A stretch of 64,000 nt of DNA from Prinsepia uniflora. Taxonomy: Eukaryota; Streptophyta; Magnoliopsida; Rosales; Rosaceae. A program made the translations under genes and the position numbers. Of this stretch, positions 35,526-45,899 are shown piece after piece; position 1 is the stretch's first letter, and each line of letters begins with the position of its first letter. The notes under the pieces are model-generated. The model made no database searches and was not told where the DNA came from. It was given only the letters and a program-made list of their open reading frames with translations. The stretch is from assembly GCA_032719365.1 (NCBI GenBank), contig CM064866.1, positions 8,289,781 through 8,353,780 on the forward strand, written 5' to 3'.

Positions 35526-36206
35526 TGTTGGTGCATAGACCTGCTCCTGCTTTCTACCACACCTAATCACTACCCTCTACCCTAATTCGGTTGCTTGGTG
35601 GAGAAGTTAAAAGAATGTGTGAGAGAATAATAGATTTCTCTCACTCAAATTGTGTGTGACAACTTCTAGAAACTATAGGACACGTGGAAGGGTGTAATGG
35701 GCTTATGATGACATCACATTGTCATGCATTTTGTGTGTAACCAATTAAGTGAGGTGTGAGGTGTGTGTGTGTGTGAGCTGTGAGAGTAGTGAGAGTACAA
35801 GAACCGTGTGAAATATATTGAAAATGTACTGCAAACAATCAAGTAAGAAAATCAATAGTCATATCTACAAGAAATCAGAGAAAGCTCTCTGCAAGCATTT
35901 TATCAAATAGTTTATGTGCATCAATTGAAATCATATTTTTCATACGCCAAAACAATCATTTTCAATCTAGTCCTATCGATTCTCATAGCCTCATATTCTC
36001 TCTTCTATCCTAAAACTAATAGAACTAATCTCTATGCACAGTTAGGATATTTAGAGTTGAAAAACAATACCTGAAATTCATAGTCTTCGACCCTTCCCGG
36101 CAAAAAAGAAAGAAAGCAAGTTAATAGATTCATCTCTGAAAACAATCCAACCATAAACCAGTGCAAAGTTTACTTGAGGAGGAGTCCTGATCGTTGAACA
36201 TCAACA
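35526..36206 (+). repeat. 5' LTR of copia B
   Basis: Runs from TGTTGGTGCATAG to GTTGAACATCAACA, with a (GT)n patch near 35762-35774. It is close to the 3' LTR but with visible substitutions and indels. Confidence 0.92.
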
Positions 36207-36218
36207 TGGTATCAAAGC
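36207..36218 (+). other. Primer-binding site of copia B
   Basis: TGGTATCAAAGC directly after the LTR is an initiator-tRNA-Met primer site with one change from the common TGGTATCAGAGC. Confidence 0.85.
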
Positions 36219-36302
36219 TTGAGTTACTGATCTAGTAACTGGGCGTCTTACTGTGAAGAAGGTGAAGAACAGCATCATATTACTGAGGCAGACTTGATCA
36301 GC

Positions 36303-37829
36303 ATGACAGGATCATCATGAGGTGCTGAGATTCGAGTACCTGTGTTTACATGGGAAAACTATGATTTCTGGAACATTAAAATGAAGAAAATACTTAGAGG
36401 CCATGACCTTTGGAAGATTGTTGAGCAAGGCATACCTGAACCTGAGCTAGATGAAGATGAGGAGGAGATAGAGACACCACAAACAAGGGCTGATCAGATC
36501 AAAGATGCACGGGCACTTGGTCTGCTGCAAAATGCAGTCACAGAAGAGATCTTCATTAAGATTTCAAATGAAGAAATGGCCAGTGATGTCTGGGCCTTGT
36601 TAAAGCAAGAATATCGTGGAGACTCTAAGGTAAGATCTGTAAAACTACAGTCTCTTAAAAAGGAGTTTGAATATACTAGGATGAAAGATGATGAAAGTTT
36701 GTCATCCTACTTTTCTAGACTGTTTGGAGTTGTTAACCTGATGAAAACGTATGGGGGGGATGTTTCTGAGCAGAGATTGGCTCATAAAATCCTGATTAGT
36801 CTGACTAAGTCCTATGATTCAATAGTTTCTATCTTAAAAGAGACTAAGGATATTGATAACATAAGTTCACAGTCCATAGTAGCCTCAATTCGAGCTTTTG
36901 ATCAGAGGTTAAAAATGCATTCTGAATCAGTTGAAAAGGTATTTTCTAGTCTACACATAAACCAGTCACAACATGGTCATTTCAAGGCTAAGAAACCCTA
37001 CAAGGGAAACAAACCTTGGACTAACAGAACTCATGGTAAACTTGAGAGAACATCTGCTAGTTCTAAGGGAAAAGGAAGTTCTAATGGAGAGAAGCGCAAG
37101 ACTTGTCGGAAATTGCATTATGGCAAGTGCTGGTTTGAAAGGAAAACAAAATACTTCAAATGCAACAGGTTTGTGCATATTTCTAAGAATTGTGGGAGTA
37201 AACCAACAATGAACAATGCTAAGCAGATTGAAGAAGAAGAAGAAGGGAATATGTTTCTTGCATGTAATGCTGCTTCTATTGAGCAGAATTCAGAGGTTTG
37301 GTACGTTGATAGTGCCTACAGCAATCATATGGCAGGCCATGATTCCTTGCTGGTGGACATTGATAGGGACTTGAAAGTGAGAGTGAAGATGGGAACAGGT
37401 GACCTAGTGCAAGCTACTAGGAAGGGAACTTTGGTTTTCCAAACCAGAAATGGAAGGAAACACATCAGAGATGTGATGCTGGTATCAGGTCTTGATGAAA
37501 ACCTGTTGAGTGTGGGTCAAATGGTTGAGCATGGGTATTCTCTAGTGTTTGGAAAAGTGGCAGTGGATATCTATGACAATATTGACATGACACATAAGCT
37601 TGCCAATATAGAGATGACAGGGAACAGATGTTTTCCCTTGACACTTGATTCAGTGACTTCAGTAGCAAGAAAAGCAACAGTAGAAGGAGATGCTGAGTTG
37701 TGGCATAGAAGATTTGGATATCTGAACTTCACAAGTCTCAAAATGTTGCAGAAAAAGGAAATGGTAGTGGGTTTTCCTAGCCTAACTACTGAAACAATTA
37801 ATTATTGCCTATTCACCTCAGCAGAATGA
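36303..37829 (+). pseudogene. Copia B gag, protease and GAG-pre-integrase
   Basis: The likely ATG at 36303 is followed by an in-frame TGA at 36318-36320; the frame is then open to 37829. The gag domain runs from WENYDFWNIKMKKIL to about residue 220 (VWALLKQEYRGDSKVRSVKL, SLSSYFSRL). The zinc knuckle near 37150-37190 reads YFKCNRFVHISKNC and has lost its first cysteine. The protease motif WYVDSAYSNHM near 37299 has alanine where glycine is usual. GAG-pre-integrase ELWHRRFGYLN lies near 37693. At about 37800 the sequence jumps from NYC to the region after the integrase core, so the catalytic part is deleted. Confidence 0.88.
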
Positions 37830-39114
37830 TGTTGCTGAGAGGAAGAATAGAACAATCGTGGAAATGGTAAAGTCTATGTTACATGAGAAGGGGATACCCT
37901 CTAGGTTCTAGGGTGAGGTAGAAAGTACTGCCACCTATCTACTGAATAGGTGTCCAACCAAGGCAGTCCAAGGAAAGACTCCCTTTGAAAAATACCGTGG
38001 AAGAAGGCTAAGTGTGAAACACTTTAGAGTGTTTGGTGCATTGTTCTATGTTCATGTGCCAAATCAGTTTAGACAAAAACTTGATGAAGCAGGAGTTAAA
38101 GGAGTGTTCATGGGGTATGGAAGTATGGAGAAAGGTTACAGAGTTTACAATCTTAAGACTAAGAAAATTTTGCTCTCTGGAAGTGTGGTGTTTAATGAGA
38201 AAGGAACCTGGAATTGGGAAGAAGGAAAGGAAGGGGAGGCTACTGTTTTGTTTGACAGTGAGGTGGATCTAGTCACAGCTGAAAATCAGGGAACATTGAG
38301 TCCCTCTCCTACATCAAACCAGGGAATCAGTCCTGGATATGAACCTAGTTCAAGCAGTACCAATGCTTCTGAGTCTGGTTCAACACCAGTCAAAATGAGG
38401 TTTCTAAATGGGATCTATGCAAGATGCAACATGTGCATTGTTGAACCAAAAAACTATCAAGAAGTTGCTCAGGATTAAGTATGGTAGAATGCAATGCAGG
38501 CAGAGTTGGAAATGATTGAGAAGAACTCTACATGGGAGCTAGTAAACAGACATTCTGATAAGAAAGTGATAGGAGTGAAATGGGTGTACAAGACAAAACT
38601 AAACCTAGATGGTTCGGTTCAGAAACACAAAGCAAGGTTGGTTGTTAAAGGGTATTCACAGAAGCCTGGGATAGACTTCAATGAGACATTTGCCCCTATG
38701 GCAAGGCTTGACACAATTAGAGTCTTGATTTCCCTAGCAGCTCAAAGAAGCTGAAAATTGTATCAGCTTGATGTCAAATCAGCATTTCTAAATGGAGTGT
38801 TGGGAGAAGAGGTTTATGTGGAACAACCAGAGGGGCATGAAGTTAGAAATGAAGAAGATAAGGTGTACAAGCTAAGAAAGACATTGTATGGGTTAAAGCA
38901 AGCTCCAAGAGCCTGGTATGGTGAAGTCGACACCTACCTAGGACAGTGTGGTTTTCACAGGAGTCCTAGTGAACCTACACTATATTTAAAGACAAACAGC
39001 AAGAAGAAGACCCTTATTGTATCAATCTATGTAGATGACATAGTGTACACAGGAGAGTGTGAGGAAATGAACACATAATTCAAGGAAGAGATGATGTCTA
39101 AGTATGAGATGACA
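37806..39114 (+). pseudogene. Copia B integrase C-terminal part and reverse transcriptase, first part
   Basis: Starts in the 'PQQND/NG.AERKNRT' segment that follows the integrase core. A TAG at 37909-37911 replaces an expected tryptophan codon. KTPFEKYRGRR and HFRVFGALFYVHVP follow, then reverse transcriptase from AMQAELEMIEKNSTW. VKWVYKTKLN, YQLDVKSAFLNG, TLYGLKQAPRAWY and YVDDIVYTG (39028-39054, intact catalytic YVDD) are present. Stops at 38476-38478, 38752-38754 and 39076-39078 break the frame. It is cut at 39114 by the Cassandra insertion. Confidence 0.88.
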
Positions 39115-39236
39115 TGTAAGACCCGTGTCCTGGAGGGAACGGAGAACGATCCCACATTCCTGCGAGGGAGGAATGGTGTGGGAGGAGAATGGTGGTGTGT
39201 CTTAAAGATATAGGCACACACCTATCTAACACGAGG

Positions 39237-39350
39237 CCTTTTGGGAGCTCAGTGGCTTTGGGTTCGGTTGGAACTCCAAAGTTAAGCGAGTTGAGGTTTG
39301 TGCAATTCCATAATGGGTGACCCCCTGGGAAGTTGCACCGTGAGCTCCCG
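39237..39350 (+). other. 5S-rRNA-like domain in Cassandra 5' LTR
   Basis: GAACTCCAAAGTTAAGCGAG (near 39271-39290) and ATGGGTGACCCCCTGGGAAG (near 39313-39332) match conserved 5S rRNA sequences, including the box A and box C promoter elements used by RNA polymerase III. The match is partial, so this is not a functional 5S gene. Confidence 0.88.
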
Positions 39351-39634
39351 AAAACAAAACCGTGAGGGTAAGGAGGCCCAAAGCGGACAATATCGTGCTA
39401 GATAAGTCGGGTCCTGGTCAAGGAGGGTCGGGTCTTGACAAAATGGTATCAGAGCCAGACCCCGACCGGGAAGTGTGCCAGTGAGGACGCTGGGCCCTAA
39501 GGCGGATGGATTGTAAAACCCGTGTCCTGGAGGGAAAGGTGAACGATCCCACATTCCTGCGATGGGGGAATGGTCTGGGAGGGGAATGGTGGTGTGTCTT
39601 AAAGATGTAGGCACACACCTATCTAGCACGAGGC

Positions 39635-39747
39635 CTTTTGGGAGCTCAGTGGCGTTGGGTTCGGTTAGAACTCCAAAGTTAAGTGAGTTGAAGTTGGTGC
39701 AATTCTATGATGGGTGACCCCCTGAGAAGTTGCACTGTGAGCTCCCG
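39635..39747 (+). other. 5S-rRNA-like domain in Cassandra 3' LTR
   Basis: Same domain as in the 5' LTR with a few changes: GAACTCCAAAGTTAAGTGAG and ATGGGTGACCCCCTGAGAAG. The last change falls in a stretch usually conserved as CTGGGAAG. Confidence 0.85.
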
Positions 39748-39842
39748 AAAACAAAACCGTGAGGGTAAGGAGGCTCAAAGCAGACAATATCGTGCTAGAT
39801 AAGTCGAATCCTGATCAAGGAAGGTCGGGTCCTGACATGACA

Positions 39843-40727
39843 TATTTTGGTCTTCTGCATCATTTTCTGGGAATTAGAGTGATACAGTATGCATGAAGCA
39901 TCTTCATTCACCAGAAGAAGTATGCATTGACTCTCCTAGAGAAGTTTGGACTGAAGGGATGCAAACCAGTTAGTGTCCCATTGGCTACAAGTGATAGACT
40001 ATGCAGATTAGATGGATCAGAAGAGGCAGATGAGGGACTCTACAGGCAGATTGTGGGTAGTCTTCTTTACCTAACAGTTACTAGACCTAATCTAATGTTT
40101 TCTGCAAGTCTACTCTCTAGATTTATGCACAGTCCATCCAAGAAATATCTTGGAACAGCCAAGAGGGTCCTAAGATATGTCCAAGGGATAGTGGACTATG
40201 GAATTGAGTATACTAAGGGAAAACAGGCAACTCTAATAGGGTATTATGACTCTGATTGGAATGGGAGCATGGATGACATGAGAAGCACATCAGGCTATGC
40301 TTTCTCATTTGGTGGAGGCATTTTCTCTTGGGCATCTGTAAAGCAACACAGTGTTGCCCTATCTACTGCAGAGGCTAAATATGTCAGTGCCTCTGAGGCT
40401 ACAACTCAGACAAAGTGGCTCAGATTTGTGCTGGAGGATTTTGGAGAAGAACAAACAAATCCTACTACATTGTTTTGTGACAATACCTCTCATATAGCAA
40501 TGAATAAAAACCTTGTGTTTCATCAAAAGACTAAACACATTAGCAGGAGGTTTCATTTCATCAGAAAGGCAATTCAATCTGGGGAAGTGGACCTGATCTA
40601 CTGCAGGTCAGAAGATCAAGTGGCAGACATTTTTACCAAGGCATTGCCTAAGGTAAGGTTCAACTACTTAAGGGGGCTGCTTGGAGTGAAACCAGTGAGC
40701 AGTCTAGAAGGAAGTGTTGGTGCATAG
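39843..40727 (+). pseudogene. Copia B reverse transcriptase end and RNase H
   Basis: After the Cassandra element the first ~80 bases need a frameshift. From 39927 the frame is open: LLEKFGLKGCKPVSVPL and GSLLYLTVTRPNLMFS (reverse transcriptase end), then RNase H with DSDWNGSMDDMRSTSGYAFS, STAEAKYVSASEA, DNTSHIAMNKNLVFH and VADIFTKALPK. The acidic residues of the RNase H core appear kept. The stop at 40725-40727 lies just inside the 3' LTR. A purine run AGAAGGAAG (40706-40714) before the LTR is the likely polypurine tract. Confidence 0.9.
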
Positions 40728-41390
40728 ACCTGCTCCTGCTTTCTACCACACCTGATCACTACCCTCTACCCTAATTCAGTTGCTTGGTGCAAAAGTTAGA
40801 AGAATGTGTTAGAGAATAACAACTTTCTCTTACTCAGATTGTGTGTGACAGCTTCTAGAAACTATAGGACAAGTGGAAAGGTGTAATAAGCTTATGATGA
40901 CATCACATTGCCATGCATTTTGTGTGTAACGAATTAAGTGAGGTGTGAGGTGTGTGTATGAGCTGTGAGAGTAGTGAGAGTACAAGAACCGTGTAAAATA
41001 TATTGAAAATGTACTGCAAACAATCAAGTAAGAAAATCAGTAGTCATATCTACAAGAAATCAGAGAAAGCTCTCTGCAAGTATTTTATCAAACAGTTTAT
41101 GTGCATCAATTGAAATCATATTTTTCATACACCAAAACAATCATTTTCAATCCAGTTCTATCGATTCTCATAGCCTCGCATTCTCTCTTCGATCCTAAAA
41201 CCAATAGAGCTAATCTATATACACATCTAGGAGATTTAGAGTTGAAAAACAATACCTGAAATTCATGGTCTTCGACCCTTCCCTGCAAAAAAGAAAGAAA
41301 GCAAGTTAACAGATTCATCTCTGAAAACAATCCAACCATAAACCAGTGCAAAGTTTACCTGAGGGGAGTCCTGATCGTTAAACATTAACA
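40715..41390 (+). repeat. 3' LTR of copia B
   Basis: Begins TGTTGGTGCATAG and ends GTTAAACATTAACA, followed by the ATTCT duplication copy. Confidence 0.92.
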
Positions 41391-41395
41391 ATTCT

Positions 41396-41714
41396 TACTG
41401 GACCGGCTAGTTTGTGAGGTATCTCATTTTAATCAAGGGAAGCAACTTGCTGTTGGTGGCTGTCTTTTGTTTCTTCAGGTAAACTACTCTTAAAATGCTT
41501 TCAGCTTAGTTAGTGTACATTCCAAACTTACTTTCTGAAATCTTTTATCTTCTCAGCTCTTTTGTTATGAAAGTATCTCTGTTGAGGGACATGGTGCCTT
41601 GGCTCCTTCTGTTCCATTCTTATCTGCGTGGGGTGAGGACGAGATTCCTGAAAGAAAGAAGCGGGAAAGAGAGCTTGGTGGTTATGGCTGGGGGGGGGGG
41701 GGGGGGGGGGGGGG
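41396..41714 (+). pseudogene. HMG-box / mobile-domain-like gene, 3' exons
   Basis: Directly after copia B the reading continues LDRLVCEVSHFNQGKQLAV and GGCLLFLQ to a splice donor at 41479. A second exon from 41557 encodes LFCYESISVEGHGALAPSVP and EDEIPERKKRERELGGYGW. It then runs into a 25-base G run (41690-41714), past which no continuation is recognised. With the exons at 34460-35525 this forms one gene interrupted by copia B. The frameshift upstream and the insertion mean it is very probably non-functional. Confidence 0.65.
41690..41714 (+). repeat. 25-base G homopolymer
   Basis: A G run in what would be glycine codons of the broken gene's exon. Confidence 0.9.
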
Positions 41715-41949
41715 ATACTTTTCCATTTAGAAAGCTTGGTGGTTAGTGCACACTTCAGTTTTTTTTTTTAATAATGAACTTAACGTTTTCCTTCTACTTT
41801 AAATAGTTTTTGTGAACTGAATGTTGAAAAAAGACGTTATATGGGAAGTATATGTTAAAAAAAATAATGAGGTGGGTCTACTTAAGAATTTCTGGGTTCA
41901 GGGCAAGGCACCCTTTATAGCATCAGTACTGAAGCTTTAACTATTATTT

Positions 41950-42400
41950 TTGTGATGATTTTTTTGACATTGGCAAACATGTTTTTGTTGAATATTTTCC
42001 TAAGGAACAAGGACTTAATGTGTATGAGATTGAATTAATAGTTGAATCCGTCCGAACACCATGCCGGAACAGGGATTATGGGTGTGATGAAATAGTGGAA
42101 TTCATGAAGAATAATAATCAGCATGAAGAAACATGCATCTATGCACCATGTCCATGCCCACTTCCAGATTGCAACTTTGTTAGCTCATCGGAACAGTTGT
42201 CACTGCATTTCAGCCTCAAGCATTGGGATTCTGGAAGACGTTTCAGGTACAACATCCCTTTACCTGTGTCTCTGAGGGAAAACGAACAATTTCTTAATCT
42301 GCAAGCGGCTGAGGATGGTTCTGGTATACAGATCTGTGTATACAGAATTGTACAGAACTCGGTGCAGATTGTCCCTGATCGAGTATTTGTCCACTGGTGA
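41950..42400 (+). pseudogene. SINA/SIAH-type E3 ubiquitin ligase fragment
   Basis: The frame at 42020-42400 (126 codons) contains a full SIAH-type double zinc finger. C15, C22, H35 and C39 form the first half; C44 or C46, C51, H63 and H68 form the second. Flanking text such as CIYAPCPCPLPDC and HWDSGRRFRYN is typical of plant SINA-like proteins, which attach ubiquitin to target proteins. The RING domain expected upstream is absent and the C-terminal substrate-binding part stops matching after LQAAEDG. It is therefore a partial copy, about one third of a full protein. No intron is visible. A 36-base A run follows 150 bases later, but a processed-copy origin is unproven. Confidence 0.75.
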
Positions 42401-42546
42401 ATGCTGTAGTATAGGACTCAGACAAGTAATGTTATTATGTGCTTGGTAGCTGCCTAGGGTTCTTACAAATTTAATTACCTTGTAAATACTCATCTTTTAG
42501 AATGAAACCAACCAAAAGACGTTATATTTTTGGGTGGCAATTTTTT

Positions 42547-42550
<4 letters not shown>

Positions 42551-42586
<36 letters not shown>
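42551..42586 (+). repeat. 36-base A homopolymer
   Basis: Could be the poly(A) tail of a retrocopy ending here, or a simple repeat. No flanking target duplication was found. Confidence 0.85.
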
Positions 42587-42588
<2 letters not shown>

Positions 42589-42769
42589 GGAGGTTGAGTG
42601 CCGATTGGGGAATGAAGATGTTGCTTTTTGGTACCCTTGTAAAAAAACCGGTGATGATTCCATTGACTATCTATCCAACGGAATCACGATTAATATCAAC
42701 CATTGTATGCTCATTCTATGGTCACTTCGACAAGTCAGCGTTTAGGTGGCATAATTAATCTGGTTCTGG

Positions 42770-43300
42770 GAAAACCTGCACCTGGTTCGTCGCGCTCAAG
42801 TCCCTCATGCTCATCCTCTGCATCTTCCAAGACGACGACCTCTATTTTCCGATCAAAGTCCTCCACGCCATGAAGCACGCCAAGATCCTCAACCTCTCCA
42901 AATTCCACGACGACTCAACCTCCTGCCCTTGGGAATGCACCGCCGTTGTCTGCAACTTTGTGCACTACCTCGACAAGCGGCTCGACTACTTCCTAGCGGA
43001 CCTAGCTTACTGGAAAACTCTAGCGCCGGTTCACGTACCAGTCAGACCAGGACTATAACAACTGTCGAAGAAGCCACAGATCCAACGAGCCTGTCAGTGA
43101 GCCTGTGGTGGTGCTTCGAGACATGAAGACGGCGATGCTGCTTGATAGAATACACTACTGGCAGAAGTTGCTCAACCGGGCGATAGGTATGATACTGACT
43201 GGCGTGGCCAAAACGAATCGTTTGGTTTTCATTTTGCTCTACAATATCGTTTAGGATACGTACGATCTGTATTGTGACTTTGTGAGTTTGTGACATATCG
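42770..43300 (+). pseudogene. ANTH-domain clathrin-assembly protein fragment
   Basis: Plus-strand frames read WFVALKSLMLIL..IFQDDD, HAKILNLSKFHDDSTSCPWE and VHYLDKRLDYFL. After a frameshift, MKTAMLLDRIHYWQKLLNRA and TGVAKTNRLVFILLYNIV follow, with stops near the end. These are consecutive blocks of the ANTH domain of plant AP180/CALM-type clathrin-assembly proteins, which bind phosphoinositides and clathrin at membranes. The N-terminal start of the domain and the C-terminal clathrin-binding tail are missing. At least one frameshift and one stop show it is a pseudogene. Confidence 0.75.
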
Positions 43301-43414
43301 AAAGGGTCTTGCTAGAATAAAAAATTTCCTTTCAAGTTTCGGGTCTCACATTGATGCTGAAATCTTTACAGCCTATAATGGCATGCATAATGTTTTTATT
43401 TTAATTAATGTAGG

Positions 43415-43534
43415 GCATCAAGTATAATAAGTTGGATTATATATGTTTGAAAAACAAAGAAGAATAATTTTTCGACATCAAGTATAATAAGTTGGATTAT
43501 ATATGTTTGAAAAACAAAGAAGAATAATTTTTCG
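43415..43534 (+). repeat. 60-base tandem duplication
   Basis: Two apparently identical copies of a 60-base unit containing 'catcaagtataataagttgg' and 'gaaaaacaaagaagaataat'. Near identity suggests a recent event. Confidence 0.92.
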
Positions 43535-43614
43535 AAAGCAATATTAGCATGTAGTGGTTCAAAATTTCATGTCTTTTGAAACTACAAGTTCATATCATAT
43601 TTTTTGTTTGTGTC

Positions 43615-43660
43615 CATGTGTGCGTGTGCGTGGGTGTGTGTGTGTGTGTGTATTTTTTTG
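43615..43660 (+). repeat. TG-rich microsatellite
   Basis: Interrupted (TG)n with GTGTGCGTGTGCG and GTGTGTGTGTGT. Confidence 0.85.
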
Positions 43661-43769
43661 TGCGTCTGCATGTGCCATTGCGGTTCATGTGAATACTAAG
43701 GTATCCTTTGTAATGTGGGGGTAGTAAATTGGAACTAGTATATTCATCATTTCTTGCAATTCCATATAA

Positions 43770-43965
43770 TTTTTTTTTTTTTTGTGAATACTAAGGTATC
43801 CTTTGCACGTAGGCTAGGATTAACCCTCGAGTCGCATAAGACTCCGATATGGAGAGAGCTCTCTCTTATGTTGGTTACTTCATTCACAAGACTCGAACTC
43901 GAGACCTTACTTAAGGAGAATAAGATCCTTTCCACTTGAACCATCAGGAGACCAAGGTCCTTGAT
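43770..43965 (-). mobile_element. Probable tRNA-derived SINE
   Basis: On the minus strand a head near 43965 reads 'ctcctgatggttcaagtgg' (box-A-like), followed ~50 bases later by GAGTTCGAGTC (box-B-like), the two internal RNA polymerase III promoter parts of a tRNA-derived SINE. The minus-strand 3' end near 43771 runs into an A-rich tail. The 22 bases GTGAATACTAAGGTATCCTTTG, here shown in two parts of the plus strand, occur at about 43688 and 43780 and may be a flanking duplication or second copy. The total is ~195 bases. Confidence 0.5.
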
Positions 43966-45780
43966 TGCATGAATGGAGGAGATAGCAACACTTATGGTGG
44001 TTTCTGGATGGATACCCCCTCCGCCGATATTGTTTCTTTGTATTACCTCCGTTTAGCATCCACATATGGTAAAGTGGTATAGAGAGGAGTATATCAAGAT
44101 CTTTCCTCTGATCAACATTCAAGTAAGCCTTCCATAACCCAGCATGCAATTGGTAAGTTTCTAGACGTATAAGAATCTTTATGTGTATTGATTATGGGGC
44201 GAAACTAGCCTGTGCCACCCTTCAGCTCTGTACCACCCATTGTCCCACTCAGGGGCCGACTAAGGGGCAAGGAGGGTCGTTTGACTCTCCCCTCGCCGGA
44301 GAAACCTTCAGATAAGGAAGAGTCTGACCCTGTCTTCTACGCCAGATTGCCCTCCAGGTGTTTGAGAAAATGCCTTAGAGAAGAGAGGCAGTGAGGAAGA
44401 TGACTTCTGGTTTTTTTTTTTTTTTTTGCTTTAAACTACATAAAACGACGTTTATATGTTTTAAGTGTTTTTTTATTTAATAAACGACGCCGTTTAATTA
44501 ACAAAAAAAATTGAAAAGCGAACACTGCAGCCCCTTCCTTACTCATTTAGTCATTTATGTAATTATTTAGTTTTTTTTGTTGATGTACTGTTGAATTGTT
44601 GATGCAGTCGGCACTGTGTGTTGATGTATGATTGTATAAATGTATGATGTATGATGTATCATGTTGGTTCTGGGCCTTCTCACCTTCTGGCTCTGGCTCC
44701 GGTGGTGGAACAGTGCCACTGTTTTTTTTTTTTTCTCATTCAAAACCTTTAATGCATCCTCTAATAGAAACAGAAACAAAGGGAAAAAGCCAAACACATT
44801 ATGCACTCCCTTAAAGTGACATTGATGTACATTTTACTCACCTATTAATTATGGGAATAGTTAGTGGGCATGTTTGGGAGTACTTATGATATAATTAAAA
44901 GTGATTTTAGTACTATTCGATAGAATAACTAAAAAAGTGCACTACTTGAGCATTAGAAAACCAACTTAACCAAGGATTTGTATGACTCCTTCAAGTAGTC
45001 ATTTACAAACCCTCTAAGTGCATTGCATCTTGTCATTTCAAATCTCTTTATCTAATTTTTTGTAGTGCATATTTTACTAATGCAGCTTAAATCCCTTGGC
45101 ACTTGCCACTTGGTAATCCCCCATCTGAACACAACAAAATGGCCATGCTAATTCCACATCTCTCTTCTTTCCTTTCTTGATTTCTTTATAAGAAACTTCT
45201 TTCTCGTTCTCTTTAAAATTATAAGCAATTGCTAATTGTACAATATTATTATTCTTATCCATGCAAAAAATTTAAGAAGCTAACTTACAAAGTAAAGTGA
45301 CTGAAATTATTTTGAGTAAAGCACAGTAAGGAAAGGAAAAGTATGACGTACCTGTGACCCATTTCAAGCCAGGTTTTGAATGAGAAATCATGTTGTGTCC
45401 TTATCTAAAGCATGTGCAATGCAACTTTTTTCCCCCTACTTAGCTACTTGCTTGTAGCTTTTGTCTAACGATTTAGATTGATGATGTGTTTGTTTCTCTA
45501 TTGGTGTTGATGCTGATTTCTTTTTGTTGAATTAGAAATTTATATGTTTATTTAGGATTTTTAGTAACTTTAGTTAGCCCTGCTTCCTGTTTAGTGACTT
45601 TAGTGGTTTATTTAAATTTATTTTAATCTATTAGAATATATTTTGTTATCTAAAAGGTTTTATATGTTCTTGTTTATTATACGTTAATGGAACGATATTT
45701 TAAGAAACAATGTCACAATCCTGCTACTAATGTTCCAAAGAGTTCAACATGAAAAAAAGTGAGTTGGATGCAATTTTAGC
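43966..45780. other. Unassigned intergenic sequence
   Basis: AT-rich with T-runs (44411-44427, 44720-44733) and 'tgtatgatg' repeats near 44620-44660. A 61-codon minus-strand frame at 45077-45262 starts with ATG and is lysine-rich but has no recognised domain. I can support no gene. Confidence 0.4.
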
Positions 45781-45899
45781 TAACTTTCCTGGAGACTTCC
45801 CTCTTCAGTGCCATCCGCTCCATAAGATTTGAGAGGAGATGAGGCTGTGTCTGAAAGGTAAGGGGACTAACCACACTGTAGCACGCCTCCATTTCATGT

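Larger units (their letters stand above)
39115..39837 (+). mobile_element. Cassandra-type TRIM retrotransposon
   Basis: A 723-base element with two 326-base LTRs (39115-39440 and 39512-39837) starting TGTAA(G/A)ACCCGTG and ending GGGTC(T/C)TGACA. The interior is only 71 bases, with initiator-Met primer site TGGTATCAGAGC at 39444-39455. Perfect duplication TGACA flanks it (39110-39114 and 39838-39842). Each LTR carries a 5S-rRNA-like domain, the defining trait of the Cassandra family. It encodes no protein and depends on other elements. It sits in the reverse transcriptase of copia B, so it is younger than that insertion. Confidence 0.95.
35526..41390 (+). mobile_element. Copia B: full-length but defective Ty1/copia element
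   Basis: LTRs of 681 and 676 bases begin TGTTGGTGCATAGACC. The perfect duplication ATTCT flanks it (35521-35525 and 41391-41395). Order of regions is LTR, initiator-Met primer site, gag, protease, partial integrase, reverse transcriptase, RNase H, polypurine tract, LTR, as in Ty1/copia. It is inserted within an exon of the HMG/mobile-domain-like gene, splitting the codons between RKF and LDRLV. Several nonsense codons, loss of the integrase core and a Cassandra insertion in reverse transcriptase make it inactive. Confidence 0.93.

Noticed and set aside
39237..39350. A genuine 5S rRNA gene
   Set aside because: Match is partial, lies within LTRs with a primer site and a target duplication; it is the Cassandra 5S-like domain.
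42020..42586. Processed retrocopy of a SINA gene ending in poly(A)
   Set aside because: Attractive, but the match ends ~200 bases before the A run and no target duplication is visible; kept only as a possibility.
43900..43965. A tRNA gene on the minus strand
   Set aside because: Only box-A-like and box-B-like motifs; no acceptor stem or anticodon arm could be folded by eye, and an A-rich tail follows. SINE preferred.
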